Shown in pieces: positions 52,019-60,389 of a stretch of DNA of 64,000 nt. This DNA is from an uncultured Pelagibacteraceae bacterium. Its GTDB lineage: Bacteria; Pseudomonadota; Alphaproteobacteria; Pelagibacterales; Pelagibacteraceae. The stretch's first letter is position 1. Each line of letters starts with the position of its first letter. The stretch covers positions 40,402 through 104,401 of the forward strand of contig CABZCA010000004.1 of NCBI GenBank assembly GCA_902524115.1, in the 5' to 3' direction. The position numbers and the translations under genes were made by a program. The notes beneath the pieces are model-generated. The model was given only the letters and a program-made list of their open reading frames with translations, ran no database searches and was not told the origin of the DNA.

Positions 52019-53761
52019 TTATTCTATTGATGATTTCTCTCTTTTGCTTGCAACTGCAGAGACTATTGGGCTTAATACAGGTTTTGCTTTAACATTTACG
52101 CATGCTGGTTTTCCACTTTCCATAGCTCTTTTAAGTGCTGGGCCTAGTTCTTCCCTTTTATTAACTAATTCTCCATGTCCTCCAAAACCCTCAAATATCT
52201 TATGAAATGGTATATCACGAAAATCAGTTCCTAAACTTTTTCCACTTTTAAATAACCTTTCTTGTTGTTGGCCAATTGAAGCAAGACCTCCATTATTATC
52301 AATTACAACAGTAATAGGTTTTTTTTCATAAAATACACTTTCAATAGACATACCTCCTGATAAAAACGCACCATCTCCACTAATCAGAACTACATTAGAA
52401 TCTGGACTGTTGTTTTTAGCAGATAAAGCGAATGAAACTCCAACACCTAACATACTAAAAGTTCCAGGATGCAATATTCCTTTTAATTTTTTTCCTTTAG
52501 CACCCGCGATGTTTATTGCAATCTCTGACCAAAAATGAGTATTTCCTCCGTCGATAACAAGCCAATCATTTTCACTCATTGCATCTTGAACATCCAATGA
52601 AAGTTGTAAAGGGTGAATTTTTCCTCCATTTTTTTTAGATGCTTCAGCTTCAATTTCTAAATCTTTTAATGATTTATCAACCCATTCTTTCTTCTTTTTT
52701 TTATTCTCTTCAAACCACTTTGTATCCAAAGACCATTTATTATTTTTTTTTAAGTTGGATAATGTATCTAAAAAAACACCAGGGTCACTTAGTAAACTAA
52801 AATCTGCAGCTCTATTAAGTTCTAATTCTTCATGTGAACCATTCACACAAACTAATTTTGTTGATTCTGGTATAAAAGGTGGATTTCCAAAATTCAATTG
52901 ATTATCTAATCTTGCTCCAATCACAAGAACTAGATCTGAATTATGTAATGCAAATTCTGAGGGAGGATATTGATGTATATCAGCCAAACCCATATAAGCA
53001 TTAGCTTCTTCTCCTAATAATTTTTGATGATACGGAACATTAAAAATTGGAATATTTAAAGTATTACCAGATGCTTCAAGATTTTTTTCTGAATGTGACC
53101 ACCAAACACCGTGTCCACCAATAATAACTGGTTTTTTTGAATTACAAGTAAGTTCTAAGACTTTAGAGAGTGAATTTGGATCTGGCCACGCTTTGGCTAT
53201 AGGTTTTGCTTTTTGAGAATATGGTCTTTCTTCTAAACCAACTTCCTCTGCAAAAGATGAAAACATAATATCAACAGGAAGACTAAGATGAACAGCACCT
53301 GGATATCCGTTAGTTGCAATATGATATGCTTTGTCTACAAATTCCCTTATTCTAGTTCCATCAGTAATACTTGCGCTATATTTGGTTAAAGGGGCTGCAA
53401 TTGAAACATCGTCAATTTCTTTAAAACCACCTGAACCTTGCCTTTTAAGACTGCTAGATCCGGTAATATAAATAATTGGACTTCTCTCGCCCCAAGCCTC
53501 CATCATTGAAGGGACTGCATTTGTAAATCCTTCGGGTCCAACTAAACATACTGATGGTTTACGAGTAATTCTTGTATTACCATCCGCCAAGTGACCTGCA
53601 ATCTGCTCATGAGGAGTGTTTATAACTTCAATTTGGCATTCAGCGAAACCTTCAATTGCTGGATTACAAAAACCTCCTGAAAGCGTAAAAACTTTGCTAA
53701 TTCCCTTATCTTTCAGGGCTCTTGCAAGTAATGCTCCACCTCTAATTTTGTTTTCACTCAT
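52019..53761 (-). CDS. Thiamine-diphosphate enzyme, acetolactate synthase/2-hydroxyacyl-CoA lyase-like
   Basis: This is a three-domain ThDP enzyme of 580 residues. The activating glutamate is in NTPHEQIAGHLADG near 53, the central domain covers about 190-320, and the ThDP motif runs from GDGAFLSG near 465 to DNN. It differs clearly from the enzyme at 9106. Acetolactate synthase, oxalyl-CoA decarboxylase, 2-hydroxyacyl-CoA lyase and benzoylformate-type enzymes share this fold. The next gene upstream makes an FMN 2-hydroxyacid dehydrogenase, which would give a 2-keto acid for this enzyme to decarboxylate or ligate. Confidence 0.85.
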   Translation of the reverse strand: MSENKIRGGALLARALKDKGISKVFTLSGGFCNPAIEGFAECQIEVINTPHEQIAGHLADGNTRITRKPSVCLVGPEGFTNAVPSMMEAWGERSPIIYITGSSSLKRQGSGGFKEIDDVSIAAPLTKYSASITDGTRIREFVDKAYHIATNGYPGAVHLSLPVDIMFSSFAEEVGLEERPYSQKAKPIAKAWPDPNSLSKVLELTCNSKKPVIIGGHGVWWSHSEKNLEASGNTLNIPIFNVPYHQKLLGEEANAYMGLADIHQYPPSEFALHNSDLVLVIGARLDNQLNFGNPPFIPESTKLVCVNGSHEELELNRAADFSLLSDPGVFLDTLSNLKKNNKWSLDTKWFEENKKKKKEWVDKSLKDLEIEAEASKKNGGKIHPLQLSLDVQDAMSENDWLVIDGGNTHFWSEIAINIAGAKGKKLKGILHPGTFSMLGVGVSFALSAKNNSPDSNVVLISGDGAFLSGGMSIESVFYEKKPITVVIDNNGGLASIGQQQERLFKSGKSLGTDFRDIPFHKIFEGFGGHGELVNKREELGPALKRAMESGKPACVNVKAKPVLSPIVSAVASKREKSSIE

Positions 53762-54925
53762 TTAGTAATTTACCTTATTCACATTACTATCTATTACTAT
53801 ATTAGAAGTTACATCATTAATATCGTTTAATCCCACTAACCCGAGCGTCGTGCTGGCTTCTTCCTTGATTATTTCCACAATTCTCCTCAATCCTTTTTTT
53901 CCATCAGCTCCCATTGCATACATTACGGGTCTACCAATCATTGCATAATCAGCACCGAATGCAAGTGCTCTTACAATATCACTTCCACTTCTTATTCCAC
54001 TATCAAAAATTAAAGGGAAATCACTTCCCACTGACTTTCTTATTAATGGAAGCATATTTATTGCTGCTGTAGCGCTATCTAATTGTCTGCCTCCATGATT
54101 TGAAACTTGTATTGCATCAGCGCCAGCCTCCTTAATGTGTGTTGCATCGTCAGGAGACATTACTCCTTTAATTATAAGTTTACCTTTCCATTTATCTCTT
54201 ACTCTCTTAAGTGTATCCCAATCAGTAGAACCTCTACTTTCTTTTCTTTTAAAAATACCATCTCCACTTTTAGATGTTACGTAATTCATTGGTTTAGGAA
54301 TGCCACTTAGCAAAGTTGATAAAGACCAAGTAGGATGAGTTGCAAAATCAAAAAATTGTTTTGGACCAATCTTAAAAGGGTAGGAGAAACCATTTTTATC
54401 ATCTCTAGTTCGTCTGGATAGTACTGGGACATCCACAGTTAATATTGCAACTTCGTATCCAGTATTCTTAGCTCTATCTAAAAGTTCCATAACAAAATTT
54501 TCATCCTGAAATATATATAGCTGCATCCATGAGTGACCTTCTGAAAGTTCATACATTTTTTCTAAAGTTGTTGTAGAAGCCATAGAAACACACGTAGGAA
54601 TATTATTTCTGGCACTTTCAGCTGCTAACATAGAGTCTGCTCCAGGCCATGATAAATTAGTCATTCCCATTGGAGCAAAACCAAATGGAAAATCAAATTC
54701 ATAACCTAATACTTTCTTTTTAAGAGATCTTTTTTCAACATTTCTTAAAACTTTAGGTTCAAGTCTAATTTGATCTAAAGCTCTGCTATTTATTTCTGCT
54801 AATTTTTCATCTCCTGATGCACCATCAATAAAATCAAAAACTAATTTTGGAAGACGTTTTCGTGACAGTTCTCTTGCATCTTTAATGCTAAAAATTTTTT
54901 GACTTGGTAAAATATTATCACTCAT
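53762..54925 (-). CDS. FMN-dependent 2-hydroxyacid dehydrogenase/oxidase (LldD-like)
   Basis: This is a 387-residue TIM-barrel flavoprotein of the L-lactate dehydrogenase/glycolate oxidase family. The N-terminal DFIDGASGDE near 30, FAPMGMTNLSWPGAD near 80, ILTVDVPVLSRRTRD near 155 and the active-site block SNHGGRQLD near 277 (catalytic His and Arg) are present. DSGIRSGSDIVRALAFGADYAMIGRP near 308 binds the FMN phosphate. It oxidises an L-2-hydroxyacid to a 2-keto acid. It overlaps the peptidase E-like gene by eight bases and abuts the ThDP gene. Confidence 0.92.
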   Translation of the reverse strand: MSDNILPSQKIFSIKDARELSRKRLPKLVFDFIDGASGDEKLAEINSRALDQIRLEPKVLRNVEKRSLKKKVLGYEFDFPFGFAPMGMTNLSWPGADSMLAAESARNNIPTCVSMASTTTLEKMYELSEGHSWMQLYIFQDENFVMELLDRAKNTGYEVAILTVDVPVLSRRTRDDKNGFSYPFKIGPKQFFDFATHPTWSLSTLLSGIPKPMNYVTSKSGDGIFKRKESRGSTDWDTLKRVRDKWKGKLIIKGVMSPDDATHIKEAGADAIQVSNHGGRQLDSATAAINMLPLIRKSVGSDFPLIFDSGIRSGSDIVRALAFGADYAMIGRPVMYAMGADGKKGLRRIVEIIKEEASTTLGLVGLNDINDVTSNIVIDSNVNKVNY

Positions 54926-55610
54926 TATTAACTTTAATATATTCTTTTAAATTAAGTTGTTTATTTTGATCAACAAAATAAGCATTATGACTTTCTCTGG
55001 AAGAATAAACCTCAGTTGGTTTTCCGTCAATAAAAAGTACTGCAACTCCATCATCTACAGCTACACCGCTGGGTAAAGTTTTATTTTTTATATTTTCTCT
55101 GTATTTATCTGCTCTTTTTGCATTTAAGTAATGTGGGGTAAAACTTCCAGATATAAGCCCTATGCCACGTAATGGTTTGAAGCCAGGCCCATCTGAGTCT
55201 GTCAGAAAATAATCAAACCAACATGCAGCCCCAGCACTTACACCAGAAAGAATTATTCCTGAGCTATAAATTTCTTTAAAAATTTCAAATAAATTATTTT
55301 TTCGCCATAAATCGAGCATGAATTTAGTATTTCCTCCACCAACATAAATAGCATCTAAATTTGAAATCCAGTTTTCAAAACCCTTAATTTTGGAAACAAG
55401 ATTGAAATGAGAAACTTTAAAGTTAGTATTTTTAAATCTTTTGTAGAATAACTCGGTTTTTCTGGAGTCATCATTACTAGCGGTTGGTAAAAATCCTATA
55501 GAGCAGTTTTCTTTACTTATTTGATCTAAAAAAAACTGATCTAAATCGCTATCTTCATTATGAGTGAATCCACCACCTCCAACTGCTATTATTTGTTTTT
55601 TAGCCTTCAC
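54918..55610 (-). CDS. Peptidase E-like (S51 family) protein
   Basis: This is a 230-residue class I glutamine amidotransferase-like protein of the peptidase S51 family. The nucleophile serine is in GVSAGAACW near residue 124, preceded by IYVGGGNTKFML near 90; FTPHYLN near 152 and the C-terminal aspartate- and valine-rich strand GVAVDDGVAVLFIDG near 185 follow. The family includes alpha-aspartyl dipeptidase and cyanophycinase. It overlaps the hydroxyacid dehydrogenase gene by eight bases and follows the second GcvT-family gene by 12. Dipeptide breakdown fits the peptide transporter encoded on the other strand. Confidence 0.87.
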   Translation of the reverse strand: MKAKKQIIAVGGGGFTHNEDSDLDQFFLDQISKENCSIGFLPTASNDDSRKTELFYKRFKNTNFKVSHFNLVSKIKGFENWISNLDAIYVGGGNTKFMLDLWRKNNLFEIFKEIYSSGIILSGVSAGAACWFDYFLTDSDGPGFKPLRGIGLISGSFTPHYLNAKRADKYRENIKNKTLPSGVAVDDGVAVLFIDGKPTEVYSSRESHNAYFVDQNKQLNLKEYIKVNNE

Positions 55611-55622
55611 TAAACAAATTTT

Positions 55623-56852
55623 TTAATTTGTGGTTTTAATACCAGCCCAAGGATTAGGCACTTTAGGAATATTTCTATTTAGACCTCTAACTATTTCTCC
55701 TTTTGCATCATACATTGGCAATTTACAGATTTCTCCTTTATGTACTTTTCCATCAGTGCATTTAACATCAACAACATCTCCTGGTCCATTTTCATTATTA
55801 TCGAGGTGCACAATGCCAACTCCACAAATTTGATATGGCGACCAAGTACTAGAAGTTATTTTACCAATATTTTTTTCATTTATTTTAATACCTTCACCTT
55901 TAATAGCAATTCCCTCTGCAACTCTAATCCCCCATGTTTTACATTTTTTATCTGATTTCATGAGAGCTTCTTTTCCAATAAAATCTTCTTTATCAAAATT
56001 TATAAAACGCCCAAGACCAACCGAAAATGGATTTGTTTTTTTTGTAAAATCTTGTCCTGCAGATAGTAGACCTGCCTCAATTCTTCTACATCTAAAACCT
56101 GGAGTGGCAACTAAAATCATACCTAATTTTTTTCCTTCCTCAAGAATGCAATCTCCTATTTTTTCAGTTTCATTTTCAGGTCGAAAATAAATTTCCCAAC
56201 CTAACTCATTTGTAAAACCACTTCGACTTACAATTACTTTTTGGTCTAAGATTTGTAATTCTTTCCAATCAAAATATTTCCAGTCATTTTCAGAAAATCC
56301 ATCTGCTATATTTTCTAACAGTTTCATTGATAAAGGACCCTGTATTTGACTTACCCATACGTTAGGATCTTTTATTTCAACGTCCATATTTTTTGAGTGA
56401 GCTTTATACCATGAAAAAAGATCTCCATCTGCTTGAGCAAACCAATATTTATCTTCTTCAATTTTTAATAAAACTCCGTCTGTAATCATTCCCCCATCGT
56501 GATAACAAGCAAACTGGTAAGAACATCTTCCTTTCGATATTTTTGATACATCTCTTGGAAATATTTTTTGTAATAATTTTAATGAGTCTGGGCCAGATAT
56601 TTCAAATGGATGTTCACCAGTATGTCTAAATATTATTTCTTGCCTTCCTTTCCAATACATTTCCTCTGAACTAACATTTGACAATTTTTCAAGTGTTAAT
56701 CTTCCGGCATAATTAGAATATTCAGGGTCATAGGGAAGCTCTTGATAAGTTAGTGGATGAACTTGAATTGACCTTGCGAGCTCTACAGAGTTAGAATTTT
56801 CAAGGCTAATAGGCTTAACTGTAAACCTGTATTTATTGATTAAATCTTTCAT
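55623..56852 (-). CDS. GcvT-family aminomethyltransferase/demethylase-like protein
   Basis: This is an intact folate-dependent GcvT-fold protein of about 409 residues. RHTGEHPFEISGPDSLKLLQKIFPRD near 68-95, SRSGFTNELGWEIYF near 210 and RRIEAGLLSAGQDFT near 255 are typical; the C-terminal barrel is complete. I start it at ATG 56852 (MKDLINKY); ATG 56879 and TTG 56882 in the same frame are alternatives, and none has a convincing Shine-Dalgarno site. Members include glycine cleavage T-protein, DmdA and demethylases for methoxylated aromatics. No GcvH or GcvP gene is near, so glycine cleavage is unlikely. It heads the minus-strand operon down to the thiolase. Confidence 0.85.
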   Translation of the reverse strand: MKDLINKYRFTVKPISLENSNSVELARSIQVHPLTYQELPYDPEYSNYAGRLTLEKLSNVSSEEMYWKGRQEIIFRHTGEHPFEISGPDSLKLLQKIFPRDVSKISKGRCSYQFACYHDGGMITDGVLLKIEEDKYWFAQADGDLFSWYKAHSKNMDVEIKDPNVWVSQIQGPLSMKLLENIADGFSENDWKYFDWKELQILDQKVIVSRSGFTNELGWEIYFRPENETEKIGDCILEEGKKLGMILVATPGFRCRRIEAGLLSAGQDFTKKTNPFSVGLGRFINFDKEDFIGKEALMKSDKKCKTWGIRVAEGIAIKGEGIKINEKNIGKITSSTWSPYQICGVGIVHLDNNENGPGDVVDVKCTDGKVHKGEICKLPMYDAKGEIVRGLNRNIPKVPNPWAGIKTTN

Positions 56853-56951
56853 TACTTTTTTTAAATAATCAAAATACATCAATAAAACAAATAAAAAAGA
56901 ACCATTTTCACTGTTGCTATATAAGTTGCTAATTGTTACCTTTTATTTTTT

Positions 56952-56963
56952 AAAGAGAGGAAA
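56952..56963 (+). promoter_or_regulatory. Strong Shine-Dalgarno site of the peptide-binding protein gene
   Basis: AAAGAGAGGAAA lies two bases before the ATG at 56966, and is identical to the site before the OpuAC-like gene (27829-27840, minus strand). Both genes encode periplasmic binding proteins. Confidence 0.7.
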
Positions 56964-56965
56964 TT

Positions 56966-58453
56966 ATGAAAAACATTTTTAAATTGATATCAGTTTCATT
57001 GGTATCACTATTTGTAACGTTTTCTTTTGCTAATGCATCAAGTGGAGTTTTTAAATTATCTCATGATGTTGGGTTTGGAAAAGATACAAATTTAGACGCA
57101 ATTACTAAGGGACGACTGTTTCAGGTAGTAATAATGACACAGAACCGTCTTGTTAGAAAAGATCTTAAAGGGGTTACATCGCCTGAGCTAGCAACAGACT
57201 GGTCAGGAAATGCAGATGCAACAGAATGGACTTTTAACTTAAGAAAAGGTGTTAAATTCCATGATGGATCAGATTTTGATGCAGAGGATGTAAAATATTC
57301 TTTAATGAGAGTTAAAGATCCTGAAATTGGTTCGCCTGCAAAGAAAAGCATGAGTGCGGTAACAGATATTGAGATTGTAGACTCACACACAGTTAAAATG
57401 AAGTTGAATACATCTTTTGCAGATTTTCCACTTTTGCTAACTGATTATAGACTGAGAATGATACCTAGTGGATCAGGAGATACTATTGGAAAAACAGGTA
57501 TTGGAACTGGACCTTTTATAGTAGAAAAGTTTGATGCTGAGGGAACAACAATTCTTAAAGCAAACCCAGATTATTGGGAAGGGGCTCCTAAACTTGCTGA
57601 AGTACATGTAATAGCTATCCCAGATGGTCAAGCTAGAATTCAAGCTCTACTTACAGGTCAAATTGATATGAATAGATATGTTCCATTCAATCAGAAAAAA
57701 ATATTTGATGGTAATTCAAAGTTTAATGTTTCAGTTATACCAACAGGAAACTGGAGAGGTATGGTAATGAGAACTGACGTTGCACCATTTGATGACGTGA
57801 GAGTAAGAAAAGCTGTCAGAATAGCTGTAGATAGACAAGAATTAGTTGATCTTGTTATGGCTGGAGCAGCAACAGTATCTTGCGATACTCCTGTTGCGCC
57901 TTCAGACCAATATAGAATGAAAAAGAGTTGTCCACCTCAACCAGCAACTGCAAAAAAATTACTTGCTGAGGCAGGTTATCCAGATGGAATAGATATGACA
58001 ATTCACGTCTCTACAAAAGAACCAACTTGGCCAACTATTGCTGAGGTTTTACAACAACAATTTGCAAAAGCTAACATTAGAGCTGATATCCAAATGACAC
58101 CTTCAAAAAGTTATTGGAATGAAACTTGGATGAAAAAGGCTGTAGCAATGACACGTTGGAATGAAAGACCTGCAGACAGTATTTTGCACGAAGCTTATCA
58201 TAGCGGAGCAAAATGGAACGAGTCTTTCTATAAAAGTGCTTCTTTTGACAAAAATTTAGCTGAAGCTAGAGGAGAGTTAAAATTTAGTAAAAGAAAAGCT
58301 GCATATATCAATGCGCAGAAAACATTATGGGAAGAATCTGGAACTATGATTCCTTACCATGTATCTAGACTGGTTGTCACATCTTCTAAAGTGAAAAATC
58401 TCGATGAAGTTGAGTATTTTTCAATTAGATGGCACACAGTTAGCGTTCAATAA
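56966..58453 (+). CDS. Peptide/opine-type ABC substrate-binding protein (family 5)
   Basis: This is a 495-residue periplasmic protein (SBP_bac_5, DppA/OppA type). The signal peptide covers residues 1-24 (MKNIFK...FANA). The mature part has LRKGVKFHDGSDFDAEDVKYSL near 90-110 and VRKAVRIAVDRQELVDLV near 275, both diagnostic of the family. Family members bind di- and oligopeptides, nickel or glutathione. The DppBCDF-like genes follow, separated by a hairpin. It has a strong ribosome site. Ligand not predictable; peptides fit the nearby peptidase E homologue. Confidence 0.92.
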   Translation: MKNIFKLISVSLVSLFVTFSFANASSGVFKLSHDVGFGKDTNLDAITKGRLFQVVIMTQNRLVRKDLKGVTSPELATDWSGNADATEWTFNLRKGVKFHDGSDFDAEDVKYSLMRVKDPEIGSPAKKSMSAVTDIEIVDSHTVKMKLNTSFADFPLLLTDYRLRMIPSGSGDTIGKTGIGTGPFIVEKFDAEGTTILKANPDYWEGAPKLAEVHVIAIPDGQARIQALLTGQIDMNRYVPFNQKKIFDGNSKFNVSVIPTGNWRGMVMRTDVAPFDDVRVRKAVRIAVDRQELVDLVMAGAATVSCDTPVAPSDQYRMKKSCPPQPATAKKLLAEAGYPDGIDMTIHVSTKEPTWPTIAEVLQQQFAKANIRADIQMTPSKSYWNETWMKKAVAMTRWNERPADSILHEAYHSGAKWNESFYKSASFDKNLAEARGELKFSKRKAAYINAQKTLWEESGTMIPYHVSRLVVTSSKVKNLDEVEYFSIRWHTVSVQ

Positions 58454-58460
58454 TAATTTT

Positions 58461-58492
58461 GTTTTACAGGCCTTTAAGTAGGCCTGTAAAAC
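58461..58492 (+). terminator. 13-bp RNA hairpin after the peptide-binding protein gene
   Basis: Bases 58461-58473 pair perfectly with 58480-58492 around a six-base loop, eight bases after the stop codon. The following sequence (CTCTTTCATTT) is only a weak U-tract, so it may act as a partial terminator or as a 3' end protecting the binding-protein mRNA rather than as a full terminator. Confidence 0.75.
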
Positions 58493-58535
58493 CTCTTTCA
58501 TTTCTAAATAAATAATTTAAAATTTAAGTATTCTT

Positions 58536-59492
58536 ATGCTTTTTTTAATTATAAAGAGAATTTTATTAGGTCTAATAACTTTATTTATCGTATCTCTAAT
58601 CACTTTTGTTGGAACAGAAATTTTACCTGGTGACGCTTGTACGACATATCTTGAAAGACAAGCATTTGGAGAACAATTAGAAGCTTGTTATAGAAGATTA
58701 GGTTTGAATGTTCCTGCATATGAGAGATATGTATCGTGGGCAGTAAATGCTATTCAAGGAGACTTTGGTTATTCATTGAGTGGAGAAATGCCGATCAAAG
58801 AGGTTTTAGGGCCACGTATTAAAAATTCATTAGTTCTAGCCTCAGCTGCTATTTTTATTGGTATACCAATTGCTTTAATACTTGGAATTGTAACTGCTCT
58901 TTGGAGAGATAAATTACCTGACGTTGCAATTTCAACAGTAACTATATTTGCTATGACTATTCCAGAGTTTATCAGTGCAACTTTATTAATATTAATAATC
59001 GCAATATGGTTGGAGTGGTTACCAGGAATTGTAATTGTTCCAACTGATGTTTCATTATTAGAACTATTACCAAATATTATTTTACCAGTAATCGCTATTG
59101 CAATGATTATGACAGCGCATATGGCTAGGATGGTGAGATCAAGCGTCATTCAAGTTATGGCAAGCGAATATGTCCAAATGGCAATTTTAAAAGGTGTTCC
59201 GTATTGGAAAATGGTTTTTAAACATGTTTTACCAAATGCGTTGTTACCCGCAATTAATGTTGTAGCTTTAACAATTGCATGGCTTTTAGGTGGTGTTGTT
59301 GTAACTGAGGTTGTATTTAACTATCCTGGTCTTGGAAGGTTAGTTATTGAGTCTATTTCAAATAGAGATTTACCTACAGTTCAAGCATTAGCAATAATTC
59401 TTGCATCTATATATGTTAGTATAAATTTACTGGCGGATCTAATGACATTGATGCTCAATCCAAGATTAAAGACGTTACAGATAAGAAAATAA
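58536..59492 (+). CDS. dppB: DppB-like peptide ABC transporter permease
   Basis: This is a 318-residue permease. The N-terminal helix, GTEILPGDACTTY near 27 and the coupling region MASEYVQMAILKGVPYWKMVFKHVLPNALLPA (near 205-237, shown in pieces) are standard for DppB/OppB. It has about six helices. It starts 43 bases after the hairpin that follows the binding-protein gene, and its stop codon is one base before the next permease start. Confidence 0.93.
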   Translation: MLFLIIKRILLGLITLFIVSLITFVGTEILPGDACTTYLERQAFGEQLEACYRRLGLNVPAYERYVSWAVNAIQGDFGYSLSGEMPIKEVLGPRIKNSLVLASAAIFIGIPIALILGIVTALWRDKLPDVAISTVTIFAMTIPEFISATLLILIIAIWLEWLPGIVIVPTDVSLLELLPNIILPVIAIAMIMTAHMARMVRSSVIQVMASEYVQMAILKGVPYWKMVFKHVLPNALLPAINVVALTIAWLLGGVVVTEVVFNYPGLGRLVIESISNRDLPTVQALAIILASIYVSINLLADLMTLMLNPRLKTLQIRK

Positions 59493-59493
59493 T

Positions 59494-60387
59494 ATGAAAT
59501 TAGATAATATTTATCAGGAAGAAAAGAAAAGTAATTTCGCAAAGGTCTCTGAGATAATAATTACAATGGCCTCACGACCATCAGGATTTATTGGTTTAAG
59601 TATATTGATTTTCCATGTAATTCTTGCATTTATTAGTCCTTATGTTGCGCCATATGATTTTAAAGCAATAAACCCAACTTTAATGCTACAGGCCCCATCT
59701 GCTGAGTATTGGTTTGGAACTGATGATCTTGGAAGAGATGTTTTTACTAGAACAATTTTAGGTGGAAGAACAGCTTTAACAATTACCTTCTTTGGATCTT
59801 TGATAGCACTACTTTGGGGGGGTCTATTGGGAATTTTTTGTGGACTAGTTGGTGGAAAAACTGACGATATAGTTATGAGAATTGTTGATGCATTTTTATC
59901 TATACCGTGGATATTAGCAATGTTGTTAATTGTGTCGTTGTTAGGTACATCAACTGAAGTACTAATACCGGCTTTGGGTTTCTTTTATGGCAAAGGAATT
60001 GTAAGAGTAGCAAGAGCTGCAACCCATGATGTTATTGCAAAAGACTTTATTGTATCCGCTAGAGCAAGAGGTCACAGTAATTTTTCAATTATATGGAATG
60101 AGATAATTCCAAATGTAAGAGATGCAATTTTAGTGGAAGGTGCAATGAGATGGTCATGGATGCTACTTGGCTTTAGTTCTTTGTCATTCTTAGGTTTTGG
60201 TGTTAGTCCCCCAACTCCAGATTGGGGATTGATGATATCAAACGCTAGAGGTTTAATGTCTTTTGCTTATTGGTCAGTGATAGCTCCAATAGTTGGTTTA
60301 AGCAGTTTAATAATTGGCATCAATTTGACAGCTGATGCTTTTGCTAAAGCATTAGGTATAGATAGATCAACAAAAGCTCCAGTTTAA
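59494..60387 (+). CDS. dppC: DppC-like peptide ABC transporter permease
   Basis: This is a 297-residue permease of the OppC/DppC type. The N-terminal cytosolic segment is followed by a first helix near 30-50. APSAEYWFGTDDLGRDVFTR near 65 is the classic OppC periplasmic motif, and SARARGHSNFSIIWNEIIPN near 190 is the coupling loop. PDWGLMISNARG near 243 is also conserved. It is one base downstream of dppB and two bases upstream of the ATPase gene, so the operon is tightly coupled. Confidence 0.93.
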   Translation: MKLDNIYQEEKKSNFAKVSEIIITMASRPSGFIGLSILIFHVILAFISPYVAPYDFKAINPTLMLQAPSAEYWFGTDDLGRDVFTRTILGGRTALTITFFGSLIALLWGGLLGIFCGLVGGKTDDIVMRIVDAFLSIPWILAMLLIVSLLGTSTEVLIPALGFFYGKGIVRVARAATHDVIAKDFIVSARARGHSNFSIIWNEIIPNVRDAILVEGAMRWSWMLLGFSSLSFLGFGVSPPTPDWGLMISNARGLMSFAYWSVIAPIVGLSSLIIGINLTADAFAKALGIDRSTKAPV

Positions 60388-60389
60388 AA

